Origin: JAWPNA01 sp045402695 | GTDB lineage: Bacteria; Acidobacteriota; Polarisedimenticolia; JACPZX01; DASXTC01 | DNA: 8,756 bases | Reading direction: 5' to 3' | Assembly (NCBI GenBank): GCA_045402695.1 | Contig: JAWPNA010000203.1 | Location: forward strand, 1-8,756 | Part shown: piece after piece, positions 1-6,894 of the stretch | How positions within the stretch are numbered: position 1 is the stretch's first letter | Layout of the letters: each line of letters opens with the position of its first letter | Made by a program: the position numbers and the translations under genes | Notes under the pieces: model-generated | Told to the model about the DNA's origin: nothing | Databases searched by the model: none | Seen by the model: the letters and a program-made list of their open reading frames with translations, nothing else

Positions 1-884
1 ATGCTGATGCCGCTCGTCACCTGACGGTAAGTGTTGATGAAGACGTCGGGCGTGCGGATGGCGAAATCGTTGGGGGCGTTGAACGGGACGCCGCGGCGCC
101 GCCTGAGCACCTCGACCCCCTCGTCCATCGCCTTGTTCATCAGCTCGGGGCTCTTCGGGATGGTGGCGATGAAGCAGCCCCACTCCTTCGCCACGCTGGG
201 AAAGAACCGGTCGAAAGTCGTGATTGGAATGAAGACCACGTTGTCGGCGGCGTGAAAGAGAAACGACCCCTTCTTTTCCAGGACGCCGACCACCGTGAAC
301 GGCTTGCCCTCCAGCGAGATGATCCGCCCGATGGGGTCGCTGCGGGGAAACAGCGTCTCGACGACGTCCTGCCCGAGCACCGCCACCGCCGCCGACCGCT
401 CGACCTCCCCCGGAGTGAAGAACCGTCCCTCGTTCGTGAAGTTGTTGTTGGCCTCCGGGTAATCCTCGTTGGTGCCGCCGATCAGAGGCTGGTTGGCTTC
501 ACGCGATCCGTACCGTACTTTGCCGCTGAGCCACTGGTACCGCTCGGGTGACACCGCCGCCATCGAGGGGCAGAGCTCCTTCAGAGCCTTCGCGTCCTCA
601 ACGGTGAGGTTCTTGCGGTTGCGCTGCTCCTCGGGCGCCTGCGACGGATCGCCGAACCGCGGCTCCAGCTTCTGGAACTGAACGAGGGTCGATCCGAACC
701 GCTGGAAGGTCGCCAGCACCTGGTTGTCGAACCCCTGGATGAGAGACACCATGCTGATGATGGTGGCGATGCCCACGATGATCCCGAGGATCGTCAGGAA
801 GGACCTCAGCTTGTGGTCGATCACGCCGCGACCCGCGAACAGCACGTTTTCCTTCAGGGCCCGCAGGAAGAAAGACGACCGCAT
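1..884 (-). CDS. MacB/FtsX-type ABC transporter permease, second of a pair (C-terminus cut by window edge)
   Basis: Inner-membrane permease of a MacB-like export system, 294 residues visible. I translated it directly: the frame stays open to the window edge, so the protein continues beyond it. It starts MRSSFFLRALKENV. A charged stretch (HKLRSF, residues 24-29) precedes one membrane helix (about 30-51, LTILGIIVGIATIISMVSL). A large periplasmic domain follows, with family landmarks VAVLGQDVVETLFP (167-180), DPIGR (183-187) and FTVVGVLEKKG (196-206). The last three membrane helices expected for the family lie off the window. Two ATGs sit in tandem at 887 and 884. I chose 884 because AGGAGG lies 4 bases upstream, too close to 887. 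The start shares a base with the preceding stop (TGATG), implying translational coupling. It is clearly related to, but not a copy of, the neighbouring permease. Substrate unknown. Confidence 0.9.
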   Translation of the reverse strand, partial: MRSSFFLRALKENVLFAGRGVIDHKLRSFLTILGIIVGIATIISMVSLIQGFDNQVLATFQRFGSTLVQFQKLEPRFGDPSQAPEEQRNRKNLTVEDAKALKELCPSMAAVSPERYQWLSGKVRYGSREANQPLIGGTNEDYPEANNNFTNEGRFFTPGEVERSAAVAVLGQDVVETLFPRSDPIGRIISLEGKPFTVVGVLEKKGSFLFHAADNVVFIPITTFDRFFPSVAKEWGCFIATIPKSPELMNKAMDEGVEVLRRRRGVPFNAPNDFAIRTPDVFINTYRQVTSGIS

Positions 885-2104
885 CATCCCTCCTGCCGCA
901 GCGCCTCGACGGGCGACAGTCTCGAGGCTTTCACCGACGGAACAACCCCCGAGACGACACCGACCACCGTGGCGATTCCCAGCGACCCGGCGACGATGGG
1001 GAGTGTCACTTGCACCGGGAGCGGGGTGAACAGCTCGATCGCCGCGCCGATGCCCGATCCGATGGCCACTCCCACGGCGCCTCCGGCCAACGCCATCATG
1101 GCCGCCTCCAGGAGAAACTGCGTGCGGATGGTGCGGCGCCTCGCCCCCAGCGCCATCCTCACGCCGATCTCGTGCGTGCGCTCGGCCACCGAGACGAGCA
1201 TGATGTTCATGATGACGATGCCGCCCACCACCAGCGAGATCCCCGAGATGAAGATCATGAGGGAGAACGCCCCCACGCTGATGCTGGTCCACAGACTCTG
1301 CAGCGCCTCCGCGGTGACGAAGTCGAACGGGTCCGGGTCGTGGTATGCGGTGTCGCGCAGACCGCGGAGGATGGCACGCACATCGTCCTGCGCCTTCGAA
1401 AGCCGGGCTTCGCTTCCCGCCTTCACGTAGATGTCGATGCTGCGGCGCGAGCCGAAGCTCTTGATGTAGGCCGGCAGCGGGATGTGCACGATCTTGTCCT
1501 GCGTCTCTCCGAAGATCGTCCCCTTCTTCACCAGCAGCCCCACGACCTTGTAGGGGACCTCCTCGATCTTGATCATCCGGCCGATGGGGTCGAGGCCGGG
1601 GAACAGCTCCTCGCGCACATCGGCGCCAATGACGGCCACGGGGCTCGAGTGGCCCACCTCGGCGTCCGACAGGTAGCGGCCCATCTCCAGATCCAGGCTG
1701 TTGAGCTCCTGCAGGTTGGCCGTGCCGCCCGTGATGGTGACGTCCGGAAGCCTCCTGTCCTCGTGCTTGACCGCCTTGCGCGAGGTGACGCTGCCGCCCA
1801 CCAGGAGGCAGGAGGCGCACCTCGCCTCCACCATCTCCAGCTCCTCGAGCGTGATGTCCTTGCGCTTGAGCGCCGTGAGGAGCTGATCGCGGCCCGTGAT
1901 GATCCCCATCTTGGATGCGATGAAGACATCCACGCCCAGGGTCAGCACCTTGTTCTTGATGTAGGCGTTGAGGCCCCCGATGATCGAGACCACGGTCACC
2001 ACCGTCATGACCCCGATGATGACCCCCAGCAGCGTGAGAAACGTCCGCAGCGGGTGCGACCGCAGCGATCGCAGCGCCACCCGGAAGGTCTCGTAGAAGA
2101 TCAC
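884..2104 (-). CDS. MacB/FtsX-type ABC transporter permease, first of a pair
   Basis: Complete 406-residue inner-membrane permease of the MacB family; it would transmit ATPase movement to a periplasmic adaptor and outer-membrane channel. One N-terminal helix (about 21-42, following SHPLRTFLTLLGVIIGV) is followed by a periplasmic domain (about 45-270) with VAVIGADVREELFPG and DPIGR. Three C-terminal helices follow (about 278-303, 330-355, 365-390). Family hallmarks are SVAERTHEIGVRMALGAR (305-322), the cytoplasmic loop that contacts the ATPase, and the ending ASRLSPVEALRQEG. There is no fused ATP-binding domain, unlike E. coli MacB, so a separate ATPase is needed and is not in view. The start is GTG at 2104, overlapping the adaptor stop as GTGA, with GAGGGGG about 7 bases upstream; no ATG is available before residue 33. 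The periplasmic domain has a Cys pair (C96, C99). Export of peptides, lipids or drugs cannot be told apart. Confidence 0.95.
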   Translation of the reverse strand: MIFYETFRVALRSLRSHPLRTFLTLLGVIIGVMTVVTVVSIIGGLNAYIKNKVLTLGVDVFIASKMGIITGRDQLLTALKRKDITLEELEMVEARCASCLLVGGSVTSRKAVKHEDRRLPDVTITGGTANLQELNSLDLEMGRYLSDAEVGHSSPVAVIGADVREELFPGLDPIGRMIKIEEVPYKVVGLLVKKGTIFGETQDKIVHIPLPAYIKSFGSRRSIDIYVKAGSEARLSKAQDDVRAILRGLRDTAYHDPDPFDFVTAEALQSLWTSISVGAFSLMIFISGISLVVGGIVIMNIMLVSVAERTHEIGVRMALGARRRTIRTQFLLEAAMMALAGGAVGVAIGSGIGAAIELFTPLPVQVTLPIVAGSLGIATVVGVVSGVVPSVKASRLSPVEALRQEG

Positions 2105-3321
2105 GCGCCGGCCCCCTCGCGCGCCTCCGGCTTCTCGATCACCACGCGGTCGCCGTCCTTCAGCGTGCGCAGCGTCTTGAAGGGACCCATGAGGACCTGG
2201 TCTCCGGCCGACACGCCGCTCACGATCTCGATGTCGAGCTCGCCGGTGATGCCCGTCGTCACCGGCCTGAATGCCACCACTCTGTCCTGCACGACGAAGA
2301 CGCCTTCCTCCTCCTCGCCGCGCCGCCCTCCCTTCTTCTCGCGCAGGACCAGAGCCTGGATCGGCACCGCCACGACCTGGTCCTTCGAGCCAGTCACGAT
2401 GTCAGCGGTGCAGGAGAGTCCCGGCCGCAGCCCCACGGGCGGATCCTCCACAGTCACCTTCACCTCGAAGTCTACTCCCGTGTTGGCGGGCCCCGTGGGC
2501 GTCGGAACCACGATCGGGCTGCTGGCGATGTCGGTCACCACGCCCTTGAAGTCACGCCCGGCGTAGGCGTCGATGACCAGGGTGGCCGGCTGGCCGACCT
2601 TCACCGCCGGGATCTCGGTCTCGTCCACCTCCATGACCGCCTCGATGACCGAGAGATCCGAGATGGTCATCAGCGCGGTGCCCGGATTGTTCATCGTCCC
2701 GATCATCGCGACCTCGCCTTCCTCCACCTGGAGGCGCGTGATGATGCCGTCCATGGGCGAGGTGATGGTCGTCTTCTGCAGTGTGTCTCGCGCCCCCACG
2801 AACGACGCGCGCGCCTGCTCGATGCGACGCTCCAGGGCCTCGTAGCCCGCCTTCTGAGCCTCGTGCTCGGTGCGGCTGCGCGTGTAGTCCATCTCGGAGA
2901 CGACCCCGTCCGCGTAGGAGGACCTGGCCCGCTCGTACTCCAGCCGCGCGCGCTCCGCATTGGCATGCGCCGCGTCGCGGTCGGAAAGCAGCGCCGCCAG
3001 CGCCGCCTTGGTGGAGTCCGCCTGCGCCTGCAGCGTCGTGCGATCGATCTGCAGGAGGAAGTCACCCTTGGCGACGCGGTCCCCTTCTCGCACCGCGAGG
3101 TTCAGGATCTGGCCCGACATGGTGGCCGACAGGTCCACCTTCTTCTTTGCCTGGATCTTGCCGTTGCAGGTCACGCGCGAGACGAGGTCCTTGACCTGCG
3201 CCGCCTCCACGCTGACGCGCGGAAGCTTCGAGTCCTTGCTCTTGAAGAAGGCGACCCCGCCGAAGCCGGCCACGACACAGGCCGCGATCAGGCCCCAGGT
3301 CACCTTGGTCGCAGTCTTCAT
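2101..3321 (-). CDS. HlyD/MacA-type periplasmic adaptor (membrane fusion protein) of an export pump
   Basis: 406-residue adaptor that would bridge an inner-membrane permease and an outer-membrane channel. An N-terminal anchor helix (about 8-26, TWGLIAACVVAGFGGVAFF) is followed by a first barrel and lipoyl half (about 45-95: VDLSATMSGQI, VREGDRVAKGDFLLQID). A long charged alpha-helical hairpin follows (about 96-180), then the second lipoyl half with the family signature TTITSPMDGIITRL (184-197). Next come a beta-barrel domain (GLRPGLSCTADI, 297-308) and a membrane-proximal domain ending in GDRVVIEKPEA. A basic-then-acidic insert (EKKGGRRGEEEEG, 328-340) looks like a flexible loop. The start is the ATG at 3321, which overlaps the upstream stop as ATGA; GGAG lies about 11 bases before it. 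The frame is open up to 3438, but that extension would overlap the essential C-terminus of the upstream gene and precede the anchor helix. The two permeases follow directly, so the three probably form one pump. Confidence 0.93.
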   Translation of the reverse strand: MKTATKVTWGLIAACVVAGFGGVAFFKSKDSKLPRVSVEAAQVKDLVSRVTCNGKIQAKKKVDLSATMSGQILNLAVREGDRVAKGDFLLQIDRTTLQAQADSTKAALAALLSDRDAAHANAERARLEYERARSSYADGVVSEMDYTRSRTEHEAQKAGYEALERRIEQARASFVGARDTLQKTTITSPMDGIITRLQVEEGEVAMIGTMNNPGTALMTISDLSVIEAVMEVDETEIPAVKVGQPATLVIDAYAGRDFKGVVTDIASSPIVVPTPTGPANTGVDFEVKVTVEDPPVGLRPGLSCTADIVTGSKDQVVAVPIQALVLREKKGGRRGEEEEGVFVVQDRVVAFRPVTTGITGELDIEIVSGVSAGDQVLMGPFKTLRTLKDGDRVVIEKPEAREGAGA

Positions 3322-6300
3322 GCTCTCGGGTTCTCCAGACGGGAGGCGATCTCCTTCACGCTCTTCAGGTCCACTTTGCCTGATCCCAGCACGGGAATCA
3401 CCTCCACGCGGTGCCAGGCATCGCGCCGGGGGATCCACAGATTCGGCAGCCCAGATGCTGACAGCTTACCGGTCAGCGCCGCCGCGTCAAGCGCCTCCTC
3501 CGTGTGCAGGACCACGAGCCTTTCACCTTTCTCGGGGTCGGGCCGTGACGTGACGACGCACCGCAGGTCGGCCCCGCCCAGCGCGTCGCCAATCGCCTCC
3601 TCCACGGCCGACAGCGGCACCATCTCGCCGCCGATCTTGGCGAAGCGGGAGAGCCTGTCGGTGAGCACCAGGAACCCGTCCGGGTCGAACCTGGCGATGT
3701 CTCCCGTGATGTACCACCCATCGCGCAGGACCTCGGCGGTCCTGACAGGGTCTTTGAGGTACTCCTTCATGACGTTGGCGCCGCGGATCAGCAGGAGTCC
3801 ATCCTCTCCTACGGGGCGGTCCACGAACGTCTCGGGATCGACGATGCGCGCGGCAACGCCCGGGATCGGCTGGCCGATGGAGCCCGGCTTGTGCCCCACC
3901 TGCTTGATGCCCGGAGCCTCCACGTCGGGCATGCTCATGGTGGCGGCGGGTGACAACTCGGTGGCCCCGTACCCCTCCAGCGGCTCGATGCCGAACCTCT
4001 CCTTGAAGGCTGAAGCCAGCGTCTCCTTCAGTTTCTCGGCCCCCACCACCACGTAGCGCAGATGCCGGAACTGCTCCGGCTCGCAGCGCCTCAGGTACGC
4101 CTGCAGGAAGGTGGGGGTTGCCACCAGGAACGTGACCTTATGCTTCTCGCAGAGCTTGCCAACGGCGCGAGCGTCCATTGGATTGCCGTGATAGACGGCG
4201 CCGAAGCCGTTCAGCAGCGGAAGCCACAGCGTGGCGGTGAATCCGAAGGAGTGGAAAAACGGCAGCACGCCGATCATGCGATCGTCTGTCGTGATGTCGA
4301 ATATCTGCTGCATCCCCTCCACGTTTGAGACGATGTTGTGATGCGTGAGGACGACTCCCTTCGGAGTGGCGGTGCTGCCGGAGGAGAAGATCACGGTGGC
4401 CGCGCGGTCCATCGCGGCCGTTTTGCTCATGCGGCCAGCGCACAGCAAGGAGAGCACCCTCCACGGCAGCAGGACGGCGGCGACCAAGTGAAGCGCCTTC
4501 GCCATCACGCCCGGGGCGCCCATGCCGCCCAGGATCTCCTCGGCCATCACCATCCCTTCCCTGCGCGGCATCTCGATCTTCTCGAGGAACCGCTCGGAAG
4601 TGACGATCGTGCGGATGCCGCAGCGCGCGATGGCCGACTCCAGCGCATCGGCCGAGGTCGTGAAGTTGAGATTGACCGGCACTTTGCCCGCCATCAGCAA
4701 CGCGACGTTGAACAGCGCGCCCGGCACGGAGGCGGGAAGCAGGATTCCCACCATCTCCTCTCCTGGAGACGTGAACGTCCTCAACCTGCGCGAGAGGGCG
4801 AGGCTCGCCGCCAGCGCGCGCCGGAAGGTCAGCTCACGACCGTTCGAGTCGGCCATGCAAAGGCGGCCGGGATACCTGCGCGCGGCCCGGAGGAAGCCGA
4901 CGTGCAGCGGGTGCTGGAGGGACTTGCGCTCCTCGAAGGCGTCCGCGGACAGTGCCATGATGGCTTGCCTCACCTGCCAGGCCTCGGCGGTGGAGGGCAT
5001 CGGCTGCCCGACGCTGACCGTGACCGGGTACGGGATCCGCCGCGGCCACTTCCACAGGAACCGACCGCCCTGATACGAGAAGATGCTGCCCCACACCCCG
5101 TCGAGGTGCATCGGGATGACCGGGACGTCGGTTCCCTTCACGATCGACTCGAACCCCTTGCGGAACTTCAAGAGGTTGCCGGTGCGGGAGATGCTCCCTT
5201 CGGCGAAAATGCAGACCAGCTCGCCCGACTCGAGTCTGTCGCGCGCGGCGCGCAGCGACTCGGTGACGCCCTTGCGGCCGTCCGTCTCCGAGACCGGGAT
5301 GCACCCCATCAACCTGAAGAACCAGTGGAACCCCCTGGCCTCGTAGATGGGGCGGTACATCAGGAACCGCACGAAGCGTTGCGTGCAGCCCCCCACCAGG
5401 AACGCGTCCACGAAAGAGATGTGGTTGCACACAAGCAGGGCGCCGCCGCTCCTGGGGATGTTCTCGCGGCCCCGCACGGTGATCATGTAGACGGTGTGCG
5501 CCAGCAGCCACAGCAGCAGCCGCACGAAAAAGTCAGGAAGCAGCCATAGGATGTAGGCGGTGGCCGCGAGCGCCAGGATCCCCGTGACAAGGACCACCGT
5601 GGCCGGGTTCCAGCCCAGGAGGCCGCCGGTGAGGGCGATCCATCCCGAGCCGAGGATGACGCCGGTGAAGGCGAGGAAGTTGGACGAGGCGATGATCCTG
5701 CCGCGCTCTTCGGGAGCCGACCGTTGCTGCAGGTAGGCGTCCAGCGGCACGATGTAGAATCCCGCCGAGACGCCCAGCAGCGCATGGATGACGGCCGCGT
5801 GGATCAAAGACGTGTGCGCGATGCCGAGCTCGATGGCGAACAGCCCCAACCCGATCGAGCCGAGCGGGACGAGCCCCAGCTCCACCATATCGCCCGACAG
5901 CCTGCCGGCGATCAACGCCCCCACGCCGATCCCGATCGAAACGCATGCGTTCAACAGCGTGACGCCCCGGTCATCGAGCTTCATCAAGTCGCGCCCGTAC
6001 ACCAGGACGTTGAGCTGGAACACCATCCCCAGGAACCAGAACCAGGCCACGCCAAGCACGGTCAGCAGCAGCGGGCGCCGGGCGGCGATGGCCCTGAAGT
6101 CGGCGAACGCCTCCGCAAGGAAGTTGATCCGGAAAGGGCGCCGCGATCCGGATGCGGGCACCCGGACCACGCCCAGGCTGCAGGCCGTCCCCAGGATCGC
6201 CACGCCAATCATGATGGCGCCGGGGAGGCTCGACCGCGCGCCGGCTGCCGCGAAGAGAGCGCCGCCGAATACCACTCCCAGGATGATGGAGATGAACGTG

Positions 6301-6743
6301 GCCAGCTCCATCAGGCCGTTGGCGCGCGACAGGTCCCTCTCGGGGACCAGCTCGGGGATGATGCCCAGCCTGGCCGGCGAGATCAGGGCGGACTGCGCGC
6401 CCATCATGAACAACACGGCAAGCAGTGACGGCACGTGACCCGCGACGGAAGCGGCCAGCCCGAGGGCCATCAGGCCGATCTCCGCGGCCTTGGCAAGCAC
6501 GATGACCCGGCGCTTGCTGAACCGGTCGGCCACCCAGCCGGCATATGTGGAGAAGAGCAGATAGGGCAGGACGAACACGGCACCCGCGGCGGCCACCAGG
6601 GTGCTGCGCGAGGCAGGACTCGCCGTCAGCGCGGCCAGAGAGACGGTGGTGCGGAAAATGTTGTCGTTGAGCGCGCCGGAGAACTGCGTGACGAGAAGGG
6701 AGGCGAAGCCGCGATGCTTCAGCAGACCGGTGATCGAGCTCAT
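3318..6743 (-). CDS. aas: Three-part lysophospholipid flippase / acyltransferase / acyl-ACP synthetase (LplT-Aas fusion)
   Basis: 1141-residue protein for lysophospholipid recycling. Residues 1-400 are an LplT-like MFS flippase, with FSGALNDNIF (21-30) and loop motif GWVADRFSKRR (69-79). Residues 405-605 are a PlsC-type acyltransferase: catalytic H441-x4-D446 (NHISFVD), MGCIPVSETDGR (479-490), FAEGSISRTG (513-522) and VIPMHLDG (542-549). Residues 620-1140 are an acyl-ACP synthetase of the AMP-forming family: P-loop FSSGSTATPKG (786-796), GYGATELSP (924-932), TGDIARFDPDGF (1013-1024), FAKIGGEMVPL (1034-1044) and catalytic-type lysine K1123 in GSGKVD. Predicted role: flip lysophospholipid inward and re-acylate it using fatty acid activated on ACP. 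E. coli encodes these as separate lplT (397 aa) and aas (719 aa); the sum matches this fusion. All motifs are intact. The ATG has AAGG 7 bases upstream and an in-frame TAA 12 bases upstream, which fixes the start. The stop overlaps the adaptor start (ATGA). Confidence 0.95.
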   Translation of the reverse strand: MSSITGLLKHRGFASLLVTQFSGALNDNIFRTTVSLAALTASPASRSTLVAAAGAVFVLPYLLFSTYAGWVADRFSKRRVIVLAKAAEIGLMALGLAASVAGHVPSLLAVLFMMGAQSALISPARLGIIPELVPERDLSRANGLMELATFISIILGVVFGGALFAAAGARSSLPGAIMIGVAILGTACSLGVVRVPASGSRRPFRINFLAEAFADFRAIAARRPLLLTVLGVAWFWFLGMVFQLNVLVYGRDLMKLDDRGVTLLNACVSIGIGVGALIAGRLSGDMVELGLVPLGSIGLGLFAIELGIAHTSLIHAAVIHALLGVSAGFYIVPLDAYLQQRSAPEERGRIIASSNFLAFTGVILGSGWIALTGGLLGWNPATVVLVTGILALAATAYILWLLPDFFVRLLLWLLAHTVYMITVRGRENIPRSGGALLVCNHISFVDAFLVGGCTQRFVRFLMYRPIYEARGFHWFFRLMGCIPVSETDGRKGVTESLRAARDRLESGELVCIFAEGSISRTGNLLKFRKGFESIVKGTDVPVIPMHLDGVWGSIFSYQGGRFLWKWPRRIPYPVTVSVGQPMPSTAEAWQVRQAIMALSADAFEERKSLQHPLHVGFLRAARRYPGRLCMADSNGRELTFRRALAASLALSRRLRTFTSPGEEMVGILLPASVPGALFNVALLMAGKVPVNLNFTTSADALESAIARCGIRTIVTSERFLEKIEMPRREGMVMAEEILGGMGAPGVMAKALHLVAAVLLPWRVLSLLCAGRMSKTAAMDRAATVIFSSGSTATPKGVVLTHHNIVSNVEGMQQIFDITTDDRMIGVLPFFHSFGFTATLWLPLLNGFGAVYHGNPMDARAVGKLCEKHKVTFLVATPTFLQAYLRRCEPEQFRHLRYVVVGAEKLKETLASAFKERFGIEPLEGYGATELSPAATMSMPDVEAPGIKQVGHKPGSIGQPIPGVAARIVDPETFVDRPVGEDGLLLIRGANVMKEYLKDPVRTAEVLRDGWYITGDIARFDPDGFLVLTDRLSRFAKIGGEMVPLSAVEEAIGDALGGADLRCVVTSRPDPEKGERLVVLHTEEALDAAALTGKLSASGLPNLWIPRRDAWHRVEVIPVLGSGKVDLKSVKEIASRLENPRA

Positions 6744-6894
6744 CGGCCTACCTTACCGCATGCAGGCTTCCCCCTTGAAGCGGCAGGTGAGTCGTCCCAA
6801 GGGCCGTCGAGAGCGAGCCTGATCAGCCGAGCCGTGCCCGAGGGATGACTCATCTGCCGCCACAAGCGTCCGGCAGGAGTCTGTCAGCAGGAGC
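6744..6894. other. Intergenic region between glutamate dehydrogenase and the aas fusion
   Basis: 151 non-coding bases. They hold the stem-loop described at 6847-6881, a partly overlapping palindrome GATGACTCATC (6844-6854), and a weak 5-bp inverted repeat GCTTC/GAAGC with a 6-base loop (6766-6781). The AAGG ribosome binding site of the aas fusion lies at about 6751-6754. I found no convincing -35/-10 pair for aas on the minus strand. Its promoter is therefore either non-canonical or it relies on read-through from the dehydrogenase. Confidence 0.6.
6847..6881 (-). terminator. Stem-loop just past the glutamate dehydrogenase stop; probable transcription end or 3' stabiliser
   Basis: On the minus strand, GACTC CTGCCG, an 11-base loop, CGGCAG, a two-base bulge (AT) and GAGTC form 11 base pairs in two blocks. 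The stem begins 13 bases after the TAG of the dehydrogenase gene. Position and strength fit a terminator, but no T-run follows (next bases ATCCCTC), so classical intrinsic termination is unproven. It could instead protect the mRNA 3' end, or work with Rho. Confidence 0.5.

Noticed and set aside
1010..2566. 518-codon open frame on the plus strand, opposite the permease and adaptor genes
   Set aside because: It is antisense to two well-supported genes, spans their junction, and encodes a low-complexity product rich in H, R, D and A with no recognisable domain. Long antisense frames are expected in GC-rich DNA.
3322..3438. 39-residue N-terminal extension of the adaptor
   Set aside because: It would place a polar tail before the membrane anchor and overlap the last 40 codons of the acyl-ACP synthetase domain. 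The ATG at 3321, in an ATGA overlap, is the better start.
2863..5549. Plus-strand open frames of about 400 codons (2863-4056 and 4338-5549) opposite the adaptor and aas fusion
   Set aside because: They lie antisense to conserved catalytic domains, have biased R/A/H/G-rich composition and no family motifs. They mirror the codon bias of the real genes.
5724..6438. Overlapping plus-strand frames opposite the flippase domain
   Set aside because: The composition (Q, H, D, R or S, P, T rich) is what antisense of a membrane-protein gene gives. No ribosome binding site and no conserved motif was seen.
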